DNA of 60,730 bases from JAIOQA01 sp035493675 (GTDB lineage Bacteria > Myxococcota_A > Polyangia > Haliangiales > Haliangiaceae), in the NCBI GenBank assembly GCA_035493675.1, contig DATJIA010000322.1, forward strand, positions 1-60,730. The letters run 5' to 3'. Shown here in pieces: positions 7,496-14,854 of the stretch. Every line of letters begins with the position of its first letter. The stretch's first letter is position 1. The notes under the pieces were generated by a model that had not been told where the DNA came from, did not search any database, and saw only the letters and a list, made by a program, of their open reading frames with translations. A program made the translations under genes and the position numbers.

Positions 7496-8269
7496 ATGAC
7501 CGCGATCTCCGTCGACGGCGTGACCAAGCGATTCGGATCGCGGCGCGTCCTCGACGGAGTCTCGTTCGCGGTCGAGCCCGGCGCGCGGCTCGGCGTGATC
7601 GGCCCCGCCGCCGGCGGCAAGAGCGTGCTGCTCAAGATCCTCGCCGGGCTGGTCGCGCCCGACGCGGGGCGCGCCCTTGTCCGAGGCGCGATCGGCATGC
7701 TGTTCCAGAACAGCGCGCTGTTCGACTTCTTGAACGTCTTCGACAACGTCGCGTTCCCGCTCGTCCACGGGATGCCGCCGCGAGGAGGGGCAGGGCCGAG
7801 GCCGCAGGCCGAGCCGAGCGAACCGCGCGAAGCGCGGATGCGAGGACCCGGGGTAGCACCCCGAGCGGCGGCTGGGATCGACACGGGCAACATCGACCAG
7901 CGCGTGCGCGAGCGCCTGCGCGCGGTGGGCTTGGCCGGCGCCGAGCACAAGCTCCCTTCGGAGCTCTCCGGCGGCATGCGCAAGCGCGTCGGCCTCGCGC
8001 GCGCGACCGTCGCCGAGCCGGACGTCGTGTTGTACGACGAGCCGACCGCGGGCCTCGATCCCGTGACGACTTCGAAGATCTACGAGCTGCTCCGCGGTCA
8101 ACCCTCGACCGCGATCGTCGTGTCGAGCGACGTCGAGGCGGTCGCGCAGTTCGCCGACACGATCGCGTACCTCGACGAGGGACGCATCCAGTGGCTCGGT
8201 CCGGCGCACGCGCTCTTCCATGCGGACGATCCGCGCGTCCGGCGCTTCGCCACGGGAGAAGCTGCGTGA
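7496..8269 (+). CDS. Mla/Mce-type ABC transporter ATPase, subunit 1
   Basis: A 257-residue ATPase of the MlaF/MceG type. Walker A GPAAGGKS (36-43), Q-loop FQNSALF (Q71), canonical signature ELSGGM (156-161), Walker B VVLYDEP (E182) and D-loop GLDP. The switch position reads VVSSD, so the conserved H-loop His is Ser (S211). Residues about 93-131 are a Pro/Arg/Gly-rich insertion not found in the family, encoded by a DNA stretch with two tight hairpins. The second ATPase of the operon has the opposite defects, so the two probably form a heterodimer with one degenerate and one working site. Start is 1 base after the upstream stop. The stop overlaps the permease GTG. Confidence 0.85.
   Translation: MTAISVDGVTKRFGSRRVLDGVSFAVEPGARLGVIGPAAGGKSVLLKILAGLVAPDAGRALVRGAIGMLFQNSALFDFLNVFDNVAFPLVHGMPPRGGAGPRPQAEPSEPREARMRGPGVAPRAAAGIDTGNIDQRVRERLRAVGLAGAEHKLPSELSGGMRKRVGLARATVAEPDVVLYDEPTAGLDPVTTSKIYELLRGQPSTAIVVSSDVEAVAQFADTIAYLDEGRIQWLGPAHALFHADDPRVRRFATGEAA
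7772..7888 (+). repeat. In-frame hairpin-rich insertion in ATPase gene
   Basis: A stretch of about 117 bases encoding a low-complexity segment with no counterpart in MlaF/MceG ATPases. It contains two near-perfect hairpins, CCGCGC-GAA-GCGCGG (7823-7837) and CGGGGT-AGC-ACCCCG (7849-7863). This looks like a REP-type palindromic element that entered the gene without breaking the frame. Limits are judged from the protein alignment by eye. Confidence 0.5.
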
Positions 8270-9036
8270 AGCGCTTCATCCAATCGATCGGCCGCCAGAC
8301 GATGAACGCCGCGCGCGACGCCGGCGGCATCGTCGTCCTCCTCGGCGACACGATCCGCGCGCTGTTCCCGCCGACCCTCGACGGCCGCGAGCTGCTCCGT
8401 TCGCTCTACAAGATGGGCTACAAGTCGGTGCCCATCGTCGTCATGACCGCGCTCTTCGTCGGCGCGCTGATGGTGATCCAGCTCGCCGCGTTCGTGAAGC
8501 AGTTCAACGCGCGCGCGCTGGTCGGCTGGGGCACCGGCTACTCGGTCCTGCGCGAGGTCGGTCCGATCCTGATCGGCCTCATGTTCTCGGGCCGCGTCGG
8601 CGCGAACAACGCCGCCGAGCTCGGCACGATGACCGTCACCGATCAGATCGACGGCCTGCAGGCGCTCTCGATCGATCCGATCCGCTACCTGGTCGTGCCG
8701 CGCGTGATCGCGATGATCGTGACGCTCGTGATCATGACGACGATCGGCGACGCGGTCGCGATCCTCGGCGCGATGGGCATGTCGAAGGTCGTGCTCGACA
8801 TCCACCCGCTCACGGTCTGGTACTCGCTCGTCGACAACCTCGGCGTCGCCGACTTCCTGCACGGCATCGCGAAGGCCGCGGTGTTCGGCGCCGCGATCGC
8901 GCTGTCGTCCTGTTACTACGGGCTCACCGTGAAGGGCGGCGCGGTCGGCGTCGGCCGCGCGGTCAACGCCGCGGTCGTCAGCTCCGCGGTGTCGATCTGC
9001 TTCCTCGACTTCTTGATGACGTACCTGATGGCCTAG
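8266..9036 (+). CDS. MlaE/YrbE-family permease 1
   Basis: A 256-residue inner-membrane permease of the MlaE family, which moves phospholipids, sterols or other lipids together with MCE proteins. An N-terminal interfacial helix (residues 1-40) is followed by about five membrane segments. The family's central motif is present as EVGPILIGLMFSGRVGANNAAELGTM with a following EQID-like TDQIDGL, which couples to the ATPase. GTG 8266 overlaps the ATPase stop (GTGA) and has GGGAG upstream. The next gene encodes a second, clearly different MlaE permease, so the membrane channel is probably a heterodimer as in actinobacterial YrbEA/YrbEB. Confidence 0.88.
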   Translation: MKRFIQSIGRQTMNAARDAGGIVVLLGDTIRALFPPTLDGRELLRSLYKMGYKSVPIVVMTALFVGALMVIQLAAFVKQFNARALVGWGTGYSVLREVGPILIGLMFSGRVGANNAAELGTMTVTDQIDGLQALSIDPIRYLVVPRVIAMIVTLVIMTTIGDAVAILGAMGMSKVVLDIHPLTVWYSLVDNLGVADFLHGIAKAAVFGAAIALSSCYYGLTVKGGAVGVGRAVNAAVVSSAVSICFLDFLMTYLMA

Positions 9037-9047
9037 AACATGTTCCG
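9034..9047. promoter_or_regulatory. KstR-type site at the second permease start
   Basis: TAGAACATGTTCCG contains the perfect decamer GAACATGTTC, with the ATG of permease 2 (9040-9042) in its centre and the stop of permease 1 at its left edge. Confidence 0.6.
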
Positions 9048-9843
9048 GAGAAAGATCAGCCGCATCGGACGCGGCACGCTCGAAGCAGGGCGCGCCGCGG
9101 CCGAGCTCGCGCGGGTCGCGGCGGCGACGCTGGGCGGCGCGGTGTTCGGCTACTGGCGCGGCAAGCGGCCGAAGCGCGAGATCGCGCGCCAGCTGTACTT
9201 CGTCGGCAATCGATCGCTCTTGTTCGTGCTCACCACGCTCGGCTTCGTCGGGATGGTGATGGTCTACCAGACGTGCCTCTTGACCACGCAGGTCGTCGAC
9301 GGACGCAACCAGGTCGGCGCGCAGTGGGCGCGCCTGCTCGTGCTCGACGTCGGCCCGAGCCTGACCGCGATGATGCTCGCGACCCGCGTCGGCGCCGGCA
9401 TCGCCGCCGAGATCGGCTCGATGAAGGTCACCGAGCAGATCGACGCGCTCCGCATGTCGGGCGTGACGCCGGTCAGCTACCTGATCGTCCCGCGCTTCTT
9501 CGCGTGCATCGCGATGAGCGTCGTCTTGACGATGTTCGGGATGGCGGCGGCGTGGGGCGCCGGCGGGCTCACCGGCTATTACTCGTTCCACATCAACCCG
9601 CGCATCTTCTTCGACCTCGGCATGGTGAAGCCGAGCTTCGCGATCGTCGGGATGATCAAGGCGGTCGCGTTCGGCGCCGCGATCCCGATCGTCAGCGGCT
9701 TCTGCGGCCTGCGCGCGCGCGGCAGCTCCGAGGGCGTCGGCGCGGCGACGACCGCCGCCGTGATCGGCTCGTCCTTCGCGGTGATCGTCCTCGACTTTGC
9801 GATCTCGTGGATCGGGATGGTCATGCTGGGAGCGAGCGCATGA
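9040..9843 (+). CDS. MlaE/YrbE-family permease 2
   Basis: A 267-residue MlaE-family permease, paralogous to but distinct from the preceding one. It has an N-terminal amphipathic stretch (MFRRKISRIGRGTLEAG), several membrane segments and the family motif VGPSLTAMMLATRVGAGIAAEIGSM followed by TEQIDAL, the coupling segment. The start ATG 9040 lies in a GAACATGTTC palindrome and has no clear Shine-Dalgarno. It is 3 bases after the previous stop, so translational coupling is likely. The stop overlaps the second ATPase ATG. With permease 1 it would build a heterodimeric transmembrane unit. Confidence 0.88.
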   Translation: MFRRKISRIGRGTLEAGRAAAELARVAAATLGGAVFGYWRGKRPKREIARQLYFVGNRSLLFVLTTLGFVGMVMVYQTCLLTTQVVDGRNQVGAQWARLLVLDVGPSLTAMMLATRVGAGIAAEIGSMKVTEQIDALRMSGVTPVSYLIVPRFFACIAMSVVLTMFGMAAAWGAGGLTGYYSFHINPRIFFDLGMVKPSFAIVGMIKAVAFGAAIPIVSGFCGLRARGSSEGVGAATTAAVIGSSFAVIVLDFAISWIGMVMLGASA

Positions 9844-10592
9844 TCGCGTTCAAGCAGGTCGTGAAGTCGTTCGGCGGACGGCCGGTGCTCGACGGCCTCG
9901 ACCTCGAGGTGCGCCGCGGCGAGGTCATGTTCGTCGTCGGCACCAGCGGCGTCGGCAAGTCGGTGACGATCAAGCACCTGGTCGGCCTGTTGCGCGTCGA
10001 CGCCGGCGAGATCTGGCTCGACGGCGCGCGCATCGATCGCCTGCCCGAGCGCGCGTTCCACGCGATCCGCAAGCGCATCGCGATGGTGTTCCAGAGCGCG
10101 ACCTTGTTCGATTCGATGCGGCTGGTCGACAACGTCGCGCTGCCTCTCCGCAAGCATCGCGGGCTGCGCGACAAGCCGGCGCGCGAGGAAGCGCGCCGCC
10201 GCCTCGACGAGGTCGGGCTCGCGCACCTCGCCGACGCCTTCCCGCACGAGGTCGGCGACGGCGTCCGCAAGCGCGCGGCGATCGCGCGCGCTCTCACGCT
10301 CGAGCCCGAGGTGGTCCTCTTCGACGAGCCGACCACCGGCCTCGCGCCGATCGACGCGCGCCGCATCGACAAGCTGATCCGCGAGCTCGCGGATCGCCGC
10401 GGCGTCACCGCGATCGTCGTCTCGCACGATCTGTCGTCGATCTTCGCGATCGCCGATCGCATCGCGCTGCTCTACCAGGGCGCGGTGCGCGCGTGCGGCT
10501 CGCCCGAGGCGATCCGCGCGTCGGCGGATCCCGTCGTCCAACAGTTCATCCACGGCCGCGCGACCGGGCCGATGGACACGCCCGGCTTCTAA
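9840..10592 (+). CDS. Mla/Mce-type ABC transporter ATPase, subunit 2
   Basis: A 250-residue ATPase. Walker A GTSGVGKS (34-41), Q-loop FQSATLF (Q85), Walker B VVLFDEP (E163) and H-loop VVSHD (H196) are intact. The ABC signature, normally LSGGM, reads EVGDGV (137-142), and the D-loop Asp is Ala (GLAP, A169). These defects face the nucleotide site whose Walker side belongs to ATPase 1, which has lost its H-loop His. A heterodimer would therefore keep one fully canonical site (Walker side from this protein, LSGG from ATPase 1) and one degenerate site. Overlaps permease 2 by four bases. The MCE gene follows after 11 bases. Confidence 0.85.
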   Translation: MIAFKQVVKSFGGRPVLDGLDLEVRRGEVMFVVGTSGVGKSVTIKHLVGLLRVDAGEIWLDGARIDRLPERAFHAIRKRIAMVFQSATLFDSMRLVDNVALPLRKHRGLRDKPAREEARRRLDEVGLAHLADAFPHEVGDGVRKRAAIARALTLEPEVVLFDEPTTGLAPIDARRIDKLIRELADRRGVTAIVVSHDLSSIFAIADRIALLYQGAVRACGSPEAIRASADPVVQQFIHGRATGPMDTPGF

Positions 10593-10603
10593 GGAGGGAT
10601 GTC

Positions 10604-11626
10604 ATGCACGAACCAGACAGCGGCATCGAGTACAAGGTCGGCCTCCTCATGGTGGGCGCGGCCGCGCTGTTCGCGGCGTTCATCTTCGTGCTCGGCCACT
10701 TCTCGCTGCGCGGCGGCTTCACGATGTACGTCGACTACGACTACAGCGGGAACGTGCAGCCGGGCGCGCCGGTCAAGGTCTCGGGCATCACGGTCGGGCG
10801 GGTCGAGGGCGTCGACTTCCTGGGCGGGCAGATCGATCCCGAGACCAAGCGGCGCGTGCAGGTGCGCGTCGAGATCTGGGTCGAGGATCGCGCGCACGAC
10901 TCGATCCGGCGCGACGCCGAGTTCTTCATCAACACCGCCGGTGTGCTCGGCGAGCAGTACGTCGAGATCGTGCCGGGCAAGGACTGGAACCAGGAGCGGC
11001 TGCCGTCGGGATCGATCGTCGTCGGCGTCAACCCGCCGCGCACGGATCTCGTCGTCGCGCGCTTGTACGAGCTGCTCGATCTGATGTCGGGCGTGATGCG
11101 CCAGCACAAGGATCAGATCGCGAGCATGCTGGTGCACGCGGCCGACGCGGTCGACAAGGTCGACCAGATCCTCGTCGAGAACCACGCGCGCGTCGCGGGC
11201 TTGATCGACTCGGTGACCGGCCTCTCCAACGAGGGCCAGAAGGTGCTCGCGAAGGTCAACGGCGGGCTCGACAGCGCGCGCCTCGCCAAGACGATCGCCG
11301 ACGCCGACAGCTTGATCATGACGACCGATCGCGCGGTCGCCGATGCGGCGCCTTCGGCGAGCGCCTTGCTGAAGGAGGGCGTGCGCGTCCTGTCGATCGC
11401 GACCGTCGAGCGCGTCGATCGCGCGATGCTCGCGGTCGATCGCGCGGGGGTCGCCGCGGAGTCCGCGGGCACCTTGCTCGCGAACACCAACGGCATGGTC
11501 ACCGACCTGCGCGCGGGCAAGGGATCGATCGGCGCGTTCTTGACGCGGCTCGATGTCTACTCGGATGTCCGCGAGATGGTGCGCGACCTCAAGAACAACC
11601 CGTGGAAGCTGCTCTGGAAGGAGTGA
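10604..11626 (+). CDS. MCE (MlaD-type) substrate-binding protein 1
   Basis: A 340-residue protein anchored by one N-terminal membrane helix (about 11-33), then an MCE domain (about 38-150: FTMYVDYDYSGNVQPGAPVKVSGITVGRV) and a long helical tail (150-330) of the type that forms a hydrophobic tunnel across the periplasm in MCE hexamers. It ends with the DLKNNPWKLLWKE type tail. MCE proteins bind and hand lipids to MlaE permeases. In Mycobacterium Mce4 the substrate is cholesterol. ATG 10604 has a strong AAGGAGG. Part of the same operon as the ATPases and permeases. Confidence 0.88.
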   Translation: MHEPDSGIEYKVGLLMVGAAALFAAFIFVLGHFSLRGGFTMYVDYDYSGNVQPGAPVKVSGITVGRVEGVDFLGGQIDPETKRRVQVRVEIWVEDRAHDSIRRDAEFFINTAGVLGEQYVEIVPGKDWNQERLPSGSIVVGVNPPRTDLVVARLYELLDLMSGVMRQHKDQIASMLVHAADAVDKVDQILVENHARVAGLIDSVTGLSNEGQKVLAKVNGGLDSARLAKTIADADSLIMTTDRAVADAAPSASALLKEGVRVLSIATVERVDRAMLAVDRAGVAAESAGTLLANTNGMVTDLRAGKGSIGAFLTRLDVYSDVREMVRDLKNNPWKLLWKE

Positions 11627-11627
11627 C

Positions 11628-12629
11628 GTGGCGCTCGCGATCCACGACGAGCGCCTGACCCGGCGCGTCGGTGCGGCGGTCCTCGCGATCGCCGCCTTCA
11701 CGATCGTGTTCGTCGTGATGATCCTGCCGCGGATCGAGCACGGCGGCGTCGACGTCACGATCCACTTCACCGAGGCGACCGGTATCGTCGAGGGCGCGCC
11801 GGTGCGCGTCGCGGGCCGCACGATCGGCCACGTGCGGACGATCGGCATGGCGACCCGCGGCGGCATCGGCGTCGTGATCCGGTTGGAGGGATCGTGGGCG
11901 CGCCGCATCCCGATCAACTCCGACTTCTTCGTCGATGCGCGCAGCCCGCTGGCGCCGCGCTACATCGCGATCGGTCCGCCGCCCGGACACGCGGATCCCG
12001 CGCGCGCGCTCGTCGACGGCGACGAGGTCACCGGCGTCGATCCGCCGAGCCTCGATCGCGTCCTGCAGCGCACGAACGACAACCTCACCGAGGTCAGCGA
12101 CTTCCTCGACACGATCCGGCCCGCGACCAAGAAGATCGACGCGGCGGTCGATCGCCTCACCGCGACGGTCGCGCAGGTCGCGCCCGGCGTCGAATTGCGC
12201 GCGCGCATGAGCGCCGCGATCGACGAGGCGCGCGCGCTCGTCACGACGCTGCAGGACGGCGGGCTCGATCCCGCGGGGATCGATCGCCTCGGCGCGAAGA
12301 TCGACGGCTGCGCCACGCACCTGGGCGAGGCGATCACCGAGCTGCGCGTGCGGGTCGCCGAGGTGCGCACCGCGCTCGCGCTCGCCGGCGCGCGCGACGT
12401 CACGCCGCAGCTGCGCGCGCGCCTGACCGGCGCGCTCGACTCCGCCGATCGCGCGCTCGCGTCGGCGTCGTCGCTCGCCGACGGCCTGCACGGCCTCGTC
12501 CACGACGCGACCGACGGCCACGGCGCCGCCGCCGCCTTCCTCTCCGATCTCGAGCTCGTCGACGACGTGAAGGCGCTGACCCGCGATCTCAAGAACCGCC
12601 CCTGGCGCGTCGCCGCACCGAAGCCCTAG
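11628..12629 (+). CDS. MCE (MlaD-type) substrate-binding protein 2
   Basis: A 333-residue second MCE protein: one membrane helix (about 13-35), MCE domain (about 40-150, VTIHFTEATGIVEGAPVRVAGRTIGHV), helical C-terminal tail and the closing motif DLKNRPWRV, shared with MCE protein 1. Start GTG 11628 is 1 base after the previous stop. A hetero-oligomer with MCE protein 1 is likely. The stop TAG (12627-12629) is followed in the same frame by 45 more sense codons to a TAA at 12765, a possible remnant extension. Confidence 0.85.
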   Translation: MALAIHDERLTRRVGAAVLAIAAFTIVFVVMILPRIEHGGVDVTIHFTEATGIVEGAPVRVAGRTIGHVRTIGMATRGGIGVVIRLEGSWARRIPINSDFFVDARSPLAPRYIAIGPPPGHADPARALVDGDEVTGVDPPSLDRVLQRTNDNLTEVSDFLDTIRPATKKIDAAVDRLTATVAQVAPGVELRARMSAAIDEARALVTTLQDGGLDPAGIDRLGAKIDGCATHLGEAITELRVRVAEVRTALALAGARDVTPQLRARLTGALDSADRALASASSLADGLHGLVHDATDGHGAAAAFLSDLELVDDVKALTRDLKNRPWRVAAPKP

Positions 12630-12777
12630 CAGCCTCGTGCCCCCGTCGAGCGCAGGGCGATCGGCGAGATCTTCGCCGAGCTCGAGAAGCGCGTCGGCGC
12701 ACACGGCATGGCAACGCTGGTCGAGCTGTTGCGCAAGCTCGTCGACGAGCCCGCGCGCCCGCGATAAGGTCGCGCGC

Positions 12778-14820
12778 ATGAAGCGCATCGTTGCGATCAC
12801 GATCGCCGCCGCCGCGTGCGGCAGCTCGACGAAGAAGCCCGAGACGCCGCCGGCGCCGCCGACCGAGGTCATCAAGGACACGCCGGCGCCGCCGGTCGAT
12901 CACATGCCGGGGCCAAGCGCGCCGGTCGCCGAGACGATGACCGACGACACGCCGCGCACGACGTCGGCAGGCACCTCGTTCATCGCGCCGAAGGAGTGGA
13001 AGGTCGCCGCGCACGAGAACGTCGTGATCGTCTCGACGCCCGAGGACGACTCGCACGTCGCGTTCGTCGACGTGAAGGGCGGCGACGCCGACGCCGCGGT
13101 CAAGGCCGCGTGGGCCGCGTACGATCCGAGCTTCAAGCGCACGCTGCAGGTCTCGGTCGATCAGCCCGCGCGCGACGGCTGGGAGCAGGCGAAGGGCTAC
13201 CAGTACGAGGTCTCGCCCAACGAGAAGAAGATCGTCGCGGCGCTCGCGCTGCGCGCCGGCGACACCTGGACCGTCGTCGCGATCGACGTCAACGAGGGCA
13301 CCGCCGAGAAGCGCGGCGGCGCGTTCGGCGTGCTGCTCGGCAAGGTGCTGCCCAAGGGCGGCGCGCGCGAGTCGTTCGCGGGCAAGGAGGCGCACGCGCT
13401 CGACGCCGAGCACGTCAAGATGCTCACCGACTTCGTCGACAAGGCGCGCCAGGACCTCCAGATCCCCGGCGTCGGCCTCGCGCTCATCGATCACGACAAG
13501 GTCGTCTTCGAGGGCGGCTTCGGCGTGCGCGAGGTCGGCAAGAAGGCGAAGGTCGACAAGGACACCAAGTTCATCATCGCGTCGAACACCAAGGCGCTGA
13601 CCACGCTGCTCCTGGCGAAGCTCGTCGATCAGAAGAAGGCGACCTGGGAGACGCCGGTCACCGAGCTCTATCCCGACTTCAAGCTCGGCAACGAAGAGAC
13701 GACCAAGAGCGTGGAGCTCGAGCACCTCGTGTGCGCGTGCACCGGCCTGCCGCGCCAGGATCTCGAGTGGATCTTCGAGTACAAGAACGCGACGCCGCTC
13801 GCCGAGCTCGCGCTGCTCGCGACGATCCAGCCGACGTCGAAGTTCGGCGAGATGTTCCAGTACTCGAACGGCCTCGCCGCCGCCGCCGGCTTCATCGCGG
13901 GTCACGTGCTCTATCCGAAGAAGGAGCTCGGCGCCGCGTACGACGAGGCGATGCGGACGCAGGTGTTCGGCCCGCTCGGCATGAAGGACGTGACGTTCGA
14001 CTTCAAGAAGGCGCTCGCGTCGAACCACGCGGGCGCGTACGGCATCGACATCGACGGCAAGCTCGACGCCGACGTCTTCGACGTGAACTACGCGGTGGTC
14101 CCGCTGCGCCCCGCCGGCGGCCTGTGGGCGAGCGTGCACGACATGGCGCGCTACGTCCGCATGGAGCTCGGCAAGGGCATGCTCGACGGCAAGCGCTACA
14201 TCGGTGAAGAGGCGCTGCTCGAGCGGCGCAAGCCGCACGTGAAGGTCTCGGAGGACACGACCTACGGCATGGGCCTCATGGTCGAGACCGGCAACGGCGT
14301 GCCCGTCGTGCATCACGGCGGCGATCTGGTCGGCTATCACAGCGACATGATCTGGCTCCCCGATCAGCAGATCGGCGCGGTGATCCTGACCAACAGCGAG
14401 AACGGGCCGACCTTGCGCGCAGCGTTCCGCCGGCGGTTGCTCGAGGTCGTCTTCGACGGCAAGCCGGAGGCGGTGGAGAACGTCGCGACCGCGGTGAAGG
14501 ATCAGCAGACCGCGATCGCGGCGGAGCGCCCGCACTTGATCGTGCCCGCCGACGAGGCCGAGGCCGGCAAGCTCGCCGCGCACTACGAGAACGCCGCGCT
14601 CGGCGCGCTCGACGTCAAGCACGACGGCAAGAAGCTGGTCTTCGATTTCGGCGAGTGGAAGAGCGAGATCGCGTCGCGCAAGAACGAGGACGGCACGATC
14701 TCGTTCATCACGATCACGACCGGCATCGGCGGCATCCCGTTCGTCGCCGGTGAGGCGAACGGCGCGAAGATCCTGACCTTGCGCGACGCGCAGCACGAGT
14801 ACGTCTTCACCGCGAAGTAA
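12778..14820 (+). CDS. Beta-lactamase-fold serine hydrolase lipoprotein
   Basis: A 680-residue exported lipoprotein (MKRIVAITIAAAAC lipobox) of the class C beta-lactamase/esterase (PF00144-type) family. After a Pro/Thr-rich linker (20-50) comes an N-terminal domain (about 60-205), then the hydrolase domain with the catalytic SxxK at S269-N-T-K272, YSN at 362-364 and HHGG near 512-515. A C-terminal lipocalin-like beta domain (about 580-680) follows, as in many penicillin-binding-protein-related esterases. It probably hydrolyses esters or D-amino-acid peptides in the periplasm. It follows the MCE operon by 148 bases on the same strand and could be co-transcribed, but no KstR-type site precedes it. 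Confidence 0.82.
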   Translation: MKRIVAITIAAAACGSSTKKPETPPAPPTEVIKDTPAPPVDHMPGPSAPVAETMTDDTPRTTSAGTSFIAPKEWKVAAHENVVIVSTPEDDSHVAFVDVKGGDADAAVKAAWAAYDPSFKRTLQVSVDQPARDGWEQAKGYQYEVSPNEKKIVAALALRAGDTWTVVAIDVNEGTAEKRGGAFGVLLGKVLPKGGARESFAGKEAHALDAEHVKMLTDFVDKARQDLQIPGVGLALIDHDKVVFEGGFGVREVGKKAKVDKDTKFIIASNTKALTTLLLAKLVDQKKATWETPVTELYPDFKLGNEETTKSVELEHLVCACTGLPRQDLEWIFEYKNATPLAELALLATIQPTSKFGEMFQYSNGLAAAAGFIAGHVLYPKKELGAAYDEAMRTQVFGPLGMKDVTFDFKKALASNHAGAYGIDIDGKLDADVFDVNYAVVPLRPAGGLWASVHDMARYVRMELGKGMLDGKRYIGEEALLERRKPHVKVSEDTTYGMGLMVETGNGVPVVHHGGDLVGYHSDMIWLPDQQIGAVILTNSENGPTLRAAFRRRLLEVVFDGKPEAVENVATAVKDQQTAIAAERPHLIVPADEAEAGKLAAHYENAALGALDVKHDGKKLVFDFGEWKSEIASRKNEDGTISFITITTGIGGIPFVAGEANGAKILTLRDAQHEYVFTAK

Positions 14821-14854
14821 CACCCCTCGACTTCGCTCGGGGTGAACGGGGGCA
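14821..14854. terminator. Weak inverted repeat between convergent genes
   Basis: CACCCC and GGGGTG (14821-14826, 14839-14844) flank a 12-base loop in the 34-base gap between two converging genes. It has no T tract. It may aid termination in both directions. Confidence 0.3.

Noticed and set aside
12708..12767. Short ATG frame after the MCE operon as a separate gene
   Set aside because: Only 19 codons with no Shine-Dalgarno. It is better seen as part of the possible remnant extension.
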